Source: Burkholderiales bacterium
Lineage (GTDB): Bacteria > Pseudomonadota > Gammaproteobacteria > Burkholderiales > Burkholderiaceae_C
Direction of reading: 5' to 3'
Assembly (NCBI GenBank): GCA_026400105.1
Contig: JAPLPQ010000082.1
Span: 1-64,000 of the forward strand
Length of the DNA: 64,000 nt
The position numbers and the translations under genes are program-made. This document shows positions 9,851 through 17,566 of this stretch, in pieces. Under the pieces are notes generated by a model. The model had not been told where the DNA came from and searched no databases. It saw nothing but the letters and a program-made list of their open reading frames with translations. Within the stretch, counting starts at the first letter, position 1. The number at the start of each line of letters is the position of its first letter.

Positions 9851-10084
9851 AACCGGCGGACTCAGTCGGCGCTGCCCGCCAGCGCCGACCTGTTTCAGGC
9901 TGTCTTGTCAGGCAGTCCGAACATGTGCCAGGGATCAGCACAGCCGCGCTGCAGCGACCCCAGCGGTCCCGATCCCGATCCCGAGCCAGAATCTAGAAAT
10001 AAAAATCCGTATCAGGCACTGACGGAAATTTATTTCTAAGGGAAATCCCTGCTGCAGGCTTTTCCGCTGAAGCGTATAAACGCG

Positions 10085-10102
10085 TTTGCACTCGAGTGCA
10101 AA
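10085..10102. promoter_or_regulatory. LacI-type operator 1 (perfect 18-bp palindrome)
   Basis: TTTGCACTCGAGTGCAAA reads the same on both strands. It lies 5 bp after a -10-like TATAAA (10075-10080; no good -35 is visible) and 186 bp before the isomerase start. The even-length palindrome with a central CG is of the kind bound by LacI/PurR-family dimers, and a LacI gene is third in the operon. Binding would block transcription from this promoter. Confidence 0.7.
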
Positions 10103-10117
10103 TTTTTTCCCCCTGGG

Positions 10118-10133
10118 TTGCACTCGAGTGCAA
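10118..10133. promoter_or_regulatory. LacI-type operator 2 (second copy of the palindrome)
   Basis: TTGCACTCGAGTGCAA repeats the core of operator 1 exactly. The two centres are 32 bp apart, close to three helical turns, so two repressor dimers would sit on one DNA face. I did not find a third copy in the window. Confidence 0.7.
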
Positions 10134-10160
10134 TAACCGGAAACCTTCGACAGGATCGCG

Positions 10161-10250
10161 ATGAACCAGCTGATCAACAGACGGCAAGACCCGCAGGCTG
10201 GGGGCCAGGCGCTGCAAGCCGTCAGCGTCGAGCTGGGCAAAACGGTCTGA
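10161..10250 (+). CDS. Possible 29-codon leader ORF before the isomerase operon
   Basis: An ATG at 10161, 5 nt after an AGGAT sequence, opens a 29-codon frame that closes at 10250, 37 bp before the isomerase start. The peptide (MNQLINRRQDPQAGGQALQA...) resembles nothing I know. It may be a leader peptide, a remnant, or chance. The rest of the 437-bp gap from mnmA to the isomerase holds the two operators and a -10-like TATAAA. Confidence 0.2.
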   Translation: MNQLINRRQDPQAGGQALQAVSVELGKTV

Positions 10251-10287
10251 ACCCTTTTTTCTTCCATTCACTTCAAGCGTATTCACC

Positions 10288-11088
10288 ATGAGCCAAGCCT
10301 CGCCCCAAGTGGGTGCCTTCACCCTCGCTGTTTCGTCCGAGATGGTGTTCCGCGACCTGCCCATCGTCGAGCGCGTCAAGCGCATCCACGAACTGGGCTA
10401 CCAGGTCGAGATCTGGGACTGGACCCGCCACGACATCGATGCGCTGGCCGCCACGGGCGCCACCTTCTCGTCGATGACCGGCTACATCCGCGGCACGCTG
10501 GCCGACGACGCGGGCGCCGACGAGTTGCTGGCCACCGCCGGGCAATCCATTGCGGTCGCCAAGGCGCTTGGCGTCCCGCGCCTGAACCTGCATGGCACCG
10601 GCCTGGACGACCGTGGTCTTCCGGTCCAGCCCTGCGCGACCGTGACTGGCGCGATGTGGCTCAAGGCGCGCGACACGCTGCAGCGCATCGCCGACCTCGG
10701 TGAACGTCATGGCGTGACCTTCATGCTGGAAAACCTCAACCTGCCAGTGGACCACCCGGGCACCCCGTTCGGACGCGCCGAGGACACGCTGGCGCTGGTA
10801 TCGAGCGTCAACCGCGGCGCGCTGGGGTTGAACCTCGACCTCTACCACGCCCAGATCGGCGAGGGCAACCTGATCGAACTCTGCCAGCGCTGCCTGCCCT
10901 GGATCGCCGAGATCCAGGTCGCCGACGTGCCCGGCCGCTGCGAGCCCGGCACCGGCGAGATCAACTACCCCGGCATCGCCCGTGCACTGACCGCGATGGG
11001 CTGGCGCGGCACGGTCGGCCTGGAGGCATTCGCCTCCAGCGACAGCGAACTGGCGCTGGCCCGCTTCCGCCAGGCCTTCACGCTCTGA
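10288..11088 (+). CDS. Sugar isomerase of the hydroxypyruvate isomerase type (AP-endonuclease-2-like TIM barrel)
   Basis: A 266-aa TIM-barrel protein. The C-terminal part 'LNLDLYHAQIGEGNL...AEIQVADVPGRCEPGTGEINYPGIARAL' closely follows the hydroxypyruvate isomerase (Hyi) pattern, with metal-binding Glu, Asp, His and Glu expected in 'MLENLN', 'LDLYH', 'IQVAD' and 'GLEAF'. The reaction would interconvert hydroxypyruvate and tartronate semialdehyde or a related keto-sugar. It is the first gene of an operon with a Gfo/Idh/MocA dehydrogenase and a LacI regulator, so an inosose or other polyol derivative is an alternative substrate. Two operators precede it. Confidence 0.75.
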   Translation: MSQASPQVGAFTLAVSSEMVFRDLPIVERVKRIHELGYQVEIWDWTRHDIDALAATGATFSSMTGYIRGTLADDAGADELLATAGQSIAVAKALGVPRLNLHGTGLDDRGLPVQPCATVTGAMWLKARDTLQRIADLGERHGVTFMLENLNLPVDHPGTPFGRAEDTLALVSSVNRGALGLNLDLYHAQIGEGNLIELCQRCLPWIAEIQVADVPGRCEPGTGEINYPGIARALTAMGWRGTVGLEAFASSDSELALARFRQAFTL

Positions 11089-11125
11089 ACGACCCCACCC
11101 ATCAACCATTGCCACTGGAAATTCC

Positions 11126-12160
11126 ATGAACACGAAGAAACCCCTCAAGATGGCGCTGATCGGCGCTGGTCGTATCGGCAGCTTCCACGCCGAAACCATC
11201 GCGCGTCGCCTGCACAATGCCCGCCTGGTCGCGGTCGCCGATCCAGCGCCGGGCGCGGCGCGCAAACTCGCCGACTCGCTCGACTGCGAGCTCGCCTACA
11301 CCGATCCGCAACAGGTGTTCGCCGATCCCGACGTGGACGCGGTGCTGATCGCCACGCCGGCGCGCTTCCATACCCCGCTGGCGGTGTCGGCCGCCAACGC
11401 CGGCAAGCATGTGTTCTGCGAGAAACCGATGGCACTGACCATCGCCGAGGCCGAGGCGGTGATCGAAGCCGCCGCGCGCAACCAGGTCCAGCTGCAAGTC
11501 GGCTTCAACCGGCGCTGGGACCGGGCCTTTTCCGAAGGGCGTGCCGCCATCGATGCCGGCAGGATCGGAACGCCCCAGCTGCTGCGCTCGCTGACGCGCG
11601 ACCCCGGCCCGTTCAACGCCGACCCGTTGAAGATCCCGAACTGGACCATCTTCTACGAAACGCTGATTCACGACTTCGACACGCTGCTCTGGCTCAACGC
11701 CGGCGCCAAGCCGGTCGAGGTCTACGCGGTCGCCGATGCCCTGGTACGCCCGGACGCCAAGGACAGCGGTCACCTCGACACGGCCGTCGTCACGATCCGC
11801 TTCGACAACGGCGCGATCGCCGTGGCCGAAGCCAACTTCTGCGCGATGTACGGCTACGACATCCGCGGCGAGGCCTTTGGCTCCGGCGGCATGGTCACGA
11901 TGGGCGACGTGAAGAAATCCAGCCTGCGCCTGCTGGACAAGGACGGTGAATCGGCCGACACCTGGCGCCTGGACACCCACCATTTCGTCGAGGCCTACAC
12001 CCTGCAGATCCAGCATTTTGTCGATACCGTGCTGGGCAACACCGCGTTCGCGGGTCCCAGCGGCCGGGACGCCCGCTCGGCGCTGGCGATCGCGCTGGCC
12101 TGCATCGAGTCGGTCAGGAGTCGGCAGCCGGTTCGCATCAGCGCCATCGCTGAGTTGTAA
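11126..12160 (+). CDS. Gfo/Idh/MocA oxidoreductase (inositol 2-dehydrogenase-like)
   Basis: A 344-aa protein with an N-terminal Rossmann motif GAGRIGSFHAE, the family signature EKP ('GKHVFCEKPMALT') and the catalytic pair region 'YETLIHDFDTLLW', in which the Asp and His positions match myo-inositol 2-dehydrogenases. It probably oxidises a polyol or sugar with NAD+. It starts 37 bp after the isomerase gene and is followed 25 bp later by the LacI gene. Substrate is not fixed: no other iol gene is in the window. Confidence 0.82.
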   Translation: MNTKKPLKMALIGAGRIGSFHAETIARRLHNARLVAVADPAPGAARKLADSLDCELAYTDPQQVFADPDVDAVLIATPARFHTPLAVSAANAGKHVFCEKPMALTIAEAEAVIEAAARNQVQLQVGFNRRWDRAFSEGRAAIDAGRIGTPQLLRSLTRDPGPFNADPLKIPNWTIFYETLIHDFDTLLWLNAGAKPVEVYAVADALVRPDAKDSGHLDTAVVTIRFDNGAIAVAEANFCAMYGYDIRGEAFGSGGMVTMGDVKKSSLRLLDKDGESADTWRLDTHHFVEAYTLQIQHFVDTVLGNTAFAGPSGRDARSALAIALACIESVRSRQPVRISAIAEL

Positions 12161-12185
12161 GCCGCGTACCAGACAATCCACCGCC

Positions 12186-13178
12186 ATGAACCGCAGAGCT
12201 ACCGCCGAAGATGTCGCCACCGAAGCCGGCCTGTCCCGCTGGACCGTGAACCGTGCCTTCGTGCCGGGCTCCAACATCTCCGAGCGCAGCCGGGAGCGCG
12301 TCCTGGCGGTGGCCGAGCACCTGGGCTATCACCCGAACCTGCTCGCGCGCAGCCTCCATACCAAGGTCACGGGGCAGGTCGCCGTGCTCGTCGACGACTT
12401 CGCCAACCCTTACAAGCTCGCCACCTTGGAGAAGCTCGCCGCAGCACTGCAGGCCGAGGAGATGGTCGCGATGCTGGTCCATATCGGACAGCATTACGAC
12501 CACGCGCGGGCATTCCTGCACGCCGACCAGCGCCAGGTCGACGCCATCGTGCTGCTCGGCACGGGTTTCCAGGACGACTCCTTGCAACAGGCGCTGCGCG
12601 TCGGCGGCCCCGCGGTGTATGTGCTGGCACGCGAGAGCACCCACCCCGACATCCCGTCCATCAGTTGCGACGCCAGCGCCTCGATGGCCGAGATCGTCAA
12701 GCATCTGGTCGCGCGCGGCTATCAGCGCCCGGGCTACATGTCGGGCGCGCGTGCCTTGTCATCGGGACTGGGGCGGCAAAAGTACCATGCCAAATATTGG
12801 CGCCAGCACGGGGTGCGAAAAATCCCCGAACTGGCGGCGGGCGCCTATGACTACCGCTCGGCCGAAGCCGCGCTGCGCCGTTACCTGAGCGAAACGCCGG
12901 CCGAGCAACGCATCGACGTCCTGATGTGCGAGAACGATGTGCTGGCCATCGGTGCCCATGACGTCGCGCAACGCGAATTCGGTCTGCGCATCCCGGAGGA
13001 CCTGGCGATCGTCGGCTACGACGGCATGGACATCGCGGGCATGCCGATGTTCGGCCTCACGAGCTACGCCCAACCGATGGACGACATGATCGCGGCCCTG
13101 GTGGACATGCTGAAGGGCCGCAGCGCCAGCCGCTCGGTGCTGCTGCCGGGGCAACTGGCGGTCCGGAAATCCACCTAG
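12186..13178 (+). CDS. LacI family transcriptional regulator
   Basis: Started at MNRRATAEDVATEAGLSRWTVNRAF (ATG 12186) it is 330 aa. The N-terminal LacI helix-turn-helix and hinge ('RVLAVAEHLGYHPNLLARSL') are followed by a periplasmic-binding-protein-like sensor domain ending '...DLAIVGYDGMDIAGMPMFGLTSYAQPMDDM'. The longer ORF from 11946 runs through the dehydrogenase gene out of frame. As last gene of the operon it probably represses its own transcription through the two palindromes at 10085-10133. Confidence 0.93.
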   Translation: MNRRATAEDVATEAGLSRWTVNRAFVPGSNISERSRERVLAVAEHLGYHPNLLARSLHTKVTGQVAVLVDDFANPYKLATLEKLAAALQAEEMVAMLVHIGQHYDHARAFLHADQRQVDAIVLLGTGFQDDSLQQALRVGGPAVYVLARESTHPDIPSISCDASASMAEIVKHLVARGYQRPGYMSGARALSSGLGRQKYHAKYWRQHGVRKIPELAAGAYDYRSAEAALRRYLSETPAEQRIDVLMCENDVLAIGAHDVAQREFGLRIPEDLAIVGYDGMDIAGMPMFGLTSYAQPMDDMIAALVDMLKGRSASRSVLLPGQLAVRKST

Positions 13179-13206
13179 GGCTCAAGCCGAAAGCGCTCCG
13201 AGAGCC

Positions 13207-14124
13207 TCAATCCGCATTGCCCGCCAGCGCCGCCTGCAGCATGTCGATGAAGACCCGGGTCTTGGCCGGCATCAGCTTGCGGCCCGGAAACACCGCCCAG
13301 GCCGGATGTGGCGGCAGGCACCAGTCCGGCAGCACCCGGCGCAACAGGCCGCGCTGCAGCATCGGCTGCGCGAACAGGTCGGGCACGGCCGCGATGCCGC
13401 CACCGGCGCGCGCCAGGCGCAGCAGCAGCTCGGGCGAATTGGCATTGACCCGCCCCGGCGGCAAGCCTTCCCAGACCTGATCGCCATGGCGCAGCGTCCA
13501 GGGCTGCGGCTCGCCCTGCCCGCTCAGCAAGCGCACCGCCTGGTGCCGCAGCAGTTCGTCGGGATGAAGCGGCTCGCCGCGTTCGGCCAGATAGTCGGGC
13601 GCGGCATAGAGGCCATTCGAGAACACCGTCAGCCGGCGCGCGGCCAGCCAGGCGTCGTCGGGCAGCGCGCCGATGCGCACCGCGACATCGATGCCCTCGG
13701 CCAGCAGATCGACCCGGCGCGGCGACAGGTCGAGATCGAGCGTGATCGCCGGATGCAGCGCGACAAAGGCCGCCAGCATGTCGCCCAGGAACAGGTTGGC
13801 GAAATCGCTCGGCATCGAGACCCGCAGCCGCCCGCTCGGCGCGGCCTGGCGCTGTTCGCGCAGCACCGCCACCGCCTCGACTTCGAGTGCGACCTGGCGT
13901 GCATGTTCCAGCAACTGCTGGCCGAAGTCGGTCAGCTGCTGGCGTCTGGTCGTGCGCTGCAGCAGGCGCTCGCCGAGCTGGGTCTCGAGCCCGGTGATGC
14001 GACGCGACACCGTGGACTTGGGGTAACCGAGCCGGTCGGCGGCACGGCTGAAGCTGCCGAGCTCGGCCACGCGGGCAAAGATCAGCAGGTCGTTGGGGTC
14101 GATGGCGCCGCCTGATTGTTCCAT
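13207..14124 (-). CDS. LysR family transcriptional regulator
   Basis: A 305-aa LysR protein from MEQSGGAIDPNDLLIFARV; an upstream ATG at 14148 is also possible. The helix-turn-helix 'SFSRAADRLGYPKSTVSRRITGLETQLGERLLQR' and effector domain 'GRLRVSMPSDFANLFLGDML' match the group that commonly faces small oxidoreductase genes. It is divergent from azoR and pirin and separated from them by an inverted repeat that overlaps its own start codon, so it probably controls both directions. Confidence 0.92.
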   Translation of the reverse strand: MEQSGGAIDPNDLLIFARVAELGSFSRAADRLGYPKSTVSRRITGLETQLGERLLQRTTRRQQLTDFGQQLLEHARQVALEVEAVAVLREQRQAAPSGRLRVSMPSDFANLFLGDMLAAFVALHPAITLDLDLSPRRVDLLAEGIDVAVRIGALPDDAWLAARRLTVFSNGLYAAPDYLAERGEPLHPDELLRHQAVRLLSGQGEPQPWTLRHGDQVWEGLPPGRVNANSPELLLRLARAGGGIAAVPDLFAQPMLQRGLLRRVLPDWCLPPHPAWAVFPGRKLMPAKTRVFIDMLQAALAGNAD

Positions 14125-14136
14125 TGCAGGAACAAT
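14115..14136. promoter_or_regulatory. Operator: 8-bp inverted repeat over the LysR start
   Basis: ATTGTTCC (14115-14122), a 6-nt spacer ATTGCA and GGAACAAT (14129-14136) form a perfect inverted repeat. It covers the ATG at 14124 and sits 80 bp before azoR. The spacing suits a LysR-type dimer site; autorepression and control of azoR are inferred. Confidence 0.55.
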
Positions 14137-14216
14137 GATATCCATCAACAGGGATTCACTGCTGGATCAACAACAAATACAGTAGAGCCATTCCCTCCCC
14201 ACTCAAGGAAACGACC

Positions 14217-14819
14217 ATGAAGATCCTGCAAATCAACGCCAGTGCCCGCCGCGAAGGTGCCAACTCGACCAAGGTCGCCAACCGCGTCACCGAGCGCCTG
14301 CAGGCCGCCAACCCGGGCGCCACTGTCACGCTGCGCGACCTGGCGGTCCAGCCGGTGCCGGCACTCGACGAAGCCATGCTGGGTGCCCTGTTCACCCCGG
14401 CCGAGCAGCGCAGCTCCGAGCAGGCCGCTGCCGTCGCCGGCTACGACGCGCTGATCGCCGAACTGCAGGCCCATGACGTGATCGTGCTGGGCGTGCCGAT
14501 GTACAACTTCGGCATTTCGTCGCAGCTCAAGAACTGGATCGACGCCGTGGCCCGCGCCGGCGTGACCTTCCAGTACACCGCGACCGGCCCGGTCGGCCTG
14601 GTCCAGGGCAAGACCGTCTATGCCGCCTGCGCCCGTGGCGGCATCTACAGCGGCACCCCGAACGACAGCCAGACCCCCTACCTGAAGTCGGTGCTGGGCT
14701 TCCTGGGCATGAGCGACGTGCGCTTCGTGTTCGCCGAAGGCCTGAACATGGGCCCCGAGGCCGCTGCCAAGGGCTTCGCCCAGGCCGAGACCGATCTGGA
14801 AGCCGCGCTGGCTGCCTGA
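14217..14819 (+). CDS. azoR: FMN-dependent NADH-azoreductase
   Basis: A 200-aa flavodoxin-fold protein of the AzoR/AcpD family. It starts [18 protein letters not shown], where the 'SARR..S' segment binds FMN phosphate. It carries '[39 protein letters not shown]' and 'ARGGIYS', all characteristic. It reduces azo bonds and quinones with NADH as a dimer in the cytoplasm. It is followed 70 bp later by a pirin gene and faces a LysR gene, a common set in proteobacteria linked to quinone or electrophile stress. Confidence 0.94.
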   Translation: MKILQINASARREGANSTKVANRVTERLQAANPGATVTLRDLAVQPVPALDEAMLGALFTPAEQRSSEQAAAVAGYDALIAELQAHDVIVLGVPMYNFGISSQLKNWIDAVARAGVTFQYTATGPVGLVQGKTVYAACARGGIYSGTPNDSQTPYLKSVLGFLGMSDVRFVFAEGLNMGPEAAAKGFAQAETDLEAALAA

Positions 14820-14889
14820 TCCGCTTCGATTGAATTCAACGCAGGGCGCGCCCACTGGGGCTGGCCCTGCCATCAGGAAAGTGCCGACC

Positions 14890-15762
14890 ATGACCCCGAA
14901 CGCCACCCCCGCTACCGTTGTCCGCCAGCCGCGCCGCGTCGAACGCCTGATCGTCGGCCACCCGACCTCGGACGGCGCCGGCGTCAAGCTCACCCGCGTG
15001 CTGACGCAGGACCTGCAGCGCCGGCTCGACCCTTTCCTGATGCTCGACGCCTTCGGCAGCGAGAACCCGGACGACTACATCGCCGGCTTCCCGAATCACC
15101 CGCACCGCGGCTTCGAGACCGTGACCTACATGATCGCCGGGCGCATGCTGCACCGCGACAGCGCGGGCCACGAAGGCCTGCTGCAGAACGGCGACGTGCA
15201 GTGGATGACGGCCGGCAGCGGCCTGATCCACTCCGAGATCCCGCAGCAGGAAGCCGGCGTGATGGAAGGCTTCCAGCTCTGGCTCAACCTGCCGGCGCGC
15301 GACAAGATGAATCCGCCCTGGTACCGCGACATCGCGCAGGCCGAGCTGCCCCGGTTCACCACGCCTGAAGGCGTGGCGGTCACGGTGATCGCGGGCGAGA
15401 GCCATGGCGTGAGCGGCGCGGTGACGCGCGAGGCGACCGCACCGACCTATCTGGACCTGCACCTGCCGGCCGGCACCCGCTTCGAGCAGGCGCTGCCGGC
15501 CAGCCACAACGCCTTCGTCTATGTCTACCGTGGCGCGGTCAGCCTGGGCGGCCAGGCGGTGCCGGTGCAGCGGATGGCGATCCTGGCCAACGAACCGGGC
15601 GCCGACGGCGTGCGGATCGAAGCCAGCGAGGATGCCCGGGTGCTGCTGATCGCGGGCCAGCCTCTGGGCGAGCCGATCGCGCAATACGGCCCCTTCGTCA
15701 TGAACACCGAGGCCGAGATCTACCAGGCGATCCAGGACTTCCGCGCCGGCAAGCTGGGCTGA
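14890..15762 (+). CDS. Pirin family protein
   Basis: Started at MTPNATPATVVRQ (ATG 14890) the protein is 290 aa; the upstream ATG at 14830 adds residues unlike the family. The N-terminal cupin has the metal-binding set of pirins, 'PHPHRGFETVTYMI' with two His and 'DVQWMTAGSGLIHSE' with a further His and Glu. The C-terminal pirin domain ends 'GPFVMNTEAEIYQAIQDF'. Bacterial pirins of this type can have quercetinase activity or interact with other proteins. It is probably co-transcribed with azoR. Confidence 0.92.
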   Translation: MTPNATPATVVRQPRRVERLIVGHPTSDGAGVKLTRVLTQDLQRRLDPFLMLDAFGSENPDDYIAGFPNHPHRGFETVTYMIAGRMLHRDSAGHEGLLQNGDVQWMTAGSGLIHSEIPQQEAGVMEGFQLWLNLPARDKMNPPWYRDIAQAELPRFTTPEGVAVTVIAGESHGVSGAVTREATAPTYLDLHLPAGTRFEQALPASHNAFVYVYRGAVSLGGQAVPVQRMAILANEPGADGVRIEASEDARVLLIAGQPLGEPIAQYGPFVMNTEAEIYQAIQDFRAGKLG

Positions 15763-15817
15763 AGGCCCCCAGCCTGAACGCGGCCAGGCGCGATCCAGCA
15801 CCGCCGCCACCTTGCGC

Positions 15818-15852
15818 AAAAAGCCAGCAGTCGAAAGACTGGCTGGCTTTTT
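15818..15852 (+). terminator. Intrinsic terminator after pirin
   Basis: AAAAAGCCAG pairs with CTGGCTTTTT around a GAAA tetraloop-capped inner stem (AGTC/GACT). It lies 55 bp after the pirin stop and is bidirectional in sequence. Confidence 0.8.
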
Positions 15853-15940
15853 GTCTGCCCGGAGCCCAGGCCGGCGGCGCTCGACTACCATGCGGGGTCT
15901 ATGGCCTAATTCGGCACAACGAATCAGAAATTCAGCAAAA

Positions 15941-16075
15941 ATGAATTTGATGACCCTTGGAGTGATCAGCGGCGGCCTTGTTCTGGTCGCTTGCGGAGCC
16001 GTTTGGCATATCAGGCGAGCCCAAAAACGCATCAATTTGAATAGAAGCCGACTGAAGGAACGATGCCGGTATTGA
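15941..16075 (+). CDS. Possible 44-aa single-span membrane protein
   Basis: From the ATG at 15941 the frame encodes MNLMTLGVISGGLVLVACGAVWHI followed by a strongly basic tail (RRAQKRINLNRSRLKERCRY). One hydrophobic helix and a positive C-terminus predict an N-out, C-in small membrane protein. 'LVAC' resembles a lipobox but no positive N-region precedes it. There is no clear ribosome site. The surrounding 362-bp gap is less GC-rich than the genes. Coding is plausible but unproven. Confidence 0.35.
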   Translation: MNLMTLGVISGGLVLVACGAVWHIRRAQKRINLNRSRLKERCRY

Positions 16076-16124
16076 GTGCGTCTATATAGACCAAGCGGGT
16101 GGAAGCCACGGCCCCACCCTATGC

Positions 16125-16874
16125 ATGATTGAATCAGACTCCCAGCCCCCTATGCCCCAGCTCCAGCCACAGTCCCAGCCCCACGCGACCGCCTACGCTC
16201 CTTACGCCGCCACCTCGACCGAGGATATTCCCTGGTTGTTTCTCGATGCGCGGGCTTATCGTCGGCTCGGCCTGGTCACGATCAGGCACTTGGGCGGCAC
16301 GACGACCCGGGCCAATCATGTCATCGTGTCCAACTACGGCATCTTCGTGATCGAGGAAAACACCGAAACCGGCACTTTTCAGGCCAGCCCCGGCATCAAC
16401 TGGACCCAATACCGGGGCGAGCAATCGCTCGAGATCCCCAACCCGGTACGCCAGGTCAGCAATGAGGTGCAGGCCCTGCTCGAAGCCCTGGAATTGCCCG
16501 GCAGCCACTTCCATCCGGCCGTGTTTTTCACCAGCGGCCAGGCCTACCTCAAAGGCGAAGTGCCGGACAACGTGATCGCCGAGGGCTTTACCGACTATGT
16601 CAAGCGCTTCAAAAAAGTGATCTTGTCGGACTCCCAGGTCGAGGAAATCGTGACCCAGCTCACGACCCCGAAGACCCCGGCCAAGCCCGAACACAAGCCG
16701 CAAGCTCGCCCGCCAACGCAGCCTACGCACTCCAGGCCTGCGCCGGGGCGCCATGAGCCAGCGCATCCTGTGCCGACGCCCGCGCCGAACCAAACAAAAA
16801 ACATCATTTACGGGCTGGCGGCACTGCTGTTGGGTGCCCTCATCACGAGCCTGCTCGTGAACTGGCTGAACTGA
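16125..16874 (+). CDS. NERD-like domain protein with a C-terminal membrane anchor, probably not a nuclease
   Basis: A 249-aa protein. Residues 40-130 fit the NERD (nuclease-related) pattern: 'GGTTTRANHVIVSNYGIFVIEENTETGTF' followed by 'PVRQVSNEVQALLEAL'. Active NERD domains have 'IDH..VS' and 'VIExK'. Here the Asp is Asn (ANHV) and the Lys is missing (VIEENTE), so PD-(D/E)xK chemistry is unlikely. A Pro-rich linker (about 180-225) leads to one transmembrane helix at the C-terminus (IIYGLAALLLGALITSLLVNWL). A membrane-anchored binding role is possible. The ATG at 16125 lacks a strong ribosome site. Confidence 0.72.
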   Translation: MIESDSQPPMPQLQPQSQPHATAYAPYAATSTEDIPWLFLDARAYRRLGLVTIRHLGGTTTRANHVIVSNYGIFVIEENTETGTFQASPGINWTQYRGEQSLEIPNPVRQVSNEVQALLEALELPGSHFHPAVFFTSGQAYLKGEVPDNVIAEGFTDYVKRFKKVILSDSQVEEIVTQLTTPKTPAKPEHKPQARPPTQPTHSRPAPGRHEPAHPVPTPAPNQTKNIIYGLAALLLGALITSLLVNWLN

Positions 16875-16896
16875 ATCCTGGCGCCCAGCGGTCAAA

Positions 16897-16932
16897 AAAA
16901 GCCCGGTGCAGCGAACGGCACCGGGCTTTCTT
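16897..16932. terminator. Bidirectional terminator between the NERD gene and ssb
   Basis: AAAGCCCGGTGC and GCACCGGGCTTT form a 12-bp stem with an 8-nt loop, flanked by A-rich and T-rich ends. It serves the converging NERD-like gene (+) and ssb (-). Confidence 0.85.
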
Positions 16933-16952
16933 GCTCATCGAGAGAATATGGA

Positions 16953-17483
16953 TCAGAACGGCACGTCGTCGTCCATGTCCTCGAAACCGCTGTGGGTCGG
17001 TGCCGCAGCCGGGGCGGGCGCCGGACGCGGCGCCGGGGCGGGACGGGCCGCCATGGCCGGACGCGCTGCCGGAGCCGCTGCACGCGGGGTGTAGGCCGGG
17101 CGCTCGCCGCCCTCTTCCATGCCACCCCGGTCGCCGCCACCCATGCCTTCGCGGCCGCCGAGCAGCTGCAGCTCGGTCGCGATGATGTCGACCGTGTTGC
17201 GCTCGACGCCGGACTGGTCGGTGTACTTGCCGTACTTCAGTCGGCCTTCGATGTAGATCGGGCGGCCCTTCTTGACATATTCGCCGGCGATCTCGGCCAG
17301 GCGGTCGAAGAACTGGACGCGGTGCCACTGGGTGTCCTCGACCATCTCGCCGCTGTTGCGGTCCTTGCGCCGGCTCGAGGTCGCGAGCGTGACGTTGGCG
17401 ACCGCCGCGCCCGAGGGCAGGTAGCGGATTTCGGCGTCGCGGCCGACGTTGCCGACCAGGATGACTTTGTTGACGGATGCCAT
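16953..17483 (-). CDS. ssb: Single-stranded DNA-binding protein
   Basis: A 176-aa SSB. The OB-fold occupies residues 1-110 ('MASVNKVILVGNVGRDAEIRYLPSGAAVANVTLATS...'), a Gly/Pro/Ala-rich linker follows, and the acidic tip DMDDDVPF ends the protein and recruits replication and repair partners. The ribosome site GAGAGG precedes the ATG. In many relatives the order is uvrA-MFS-ssb. Here the MFS gene is present upstream but the position of uvrA is taken by a chemotaxis receptor gene. Confidence 0.98.
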   Translation of the reverse strand: MASVNKVILVGNVGRDAEIRYLPSGAAVANVTLATSSRRKDRNSGEMVEDTQWHRVQFFDRLAEIAGEYVKKGRPIYIEGRLKYGKYTDQSGVERNTVDIIATELQLLGGREGMGGGDRGGMEEGGERPAYTPRAAAPAARPAMAARPAPAPRPAPAPAAAPTHSGFEDMDDDVPF

Positions 17484-17566
17484 ATGGGGGACCTCTCTAA
17501 GCAGTGTTCAGGGCTGGGATTGTGCAGCATTTGACCCGCGGGCAACAGGCCGGCGGGTCGCGCTTG

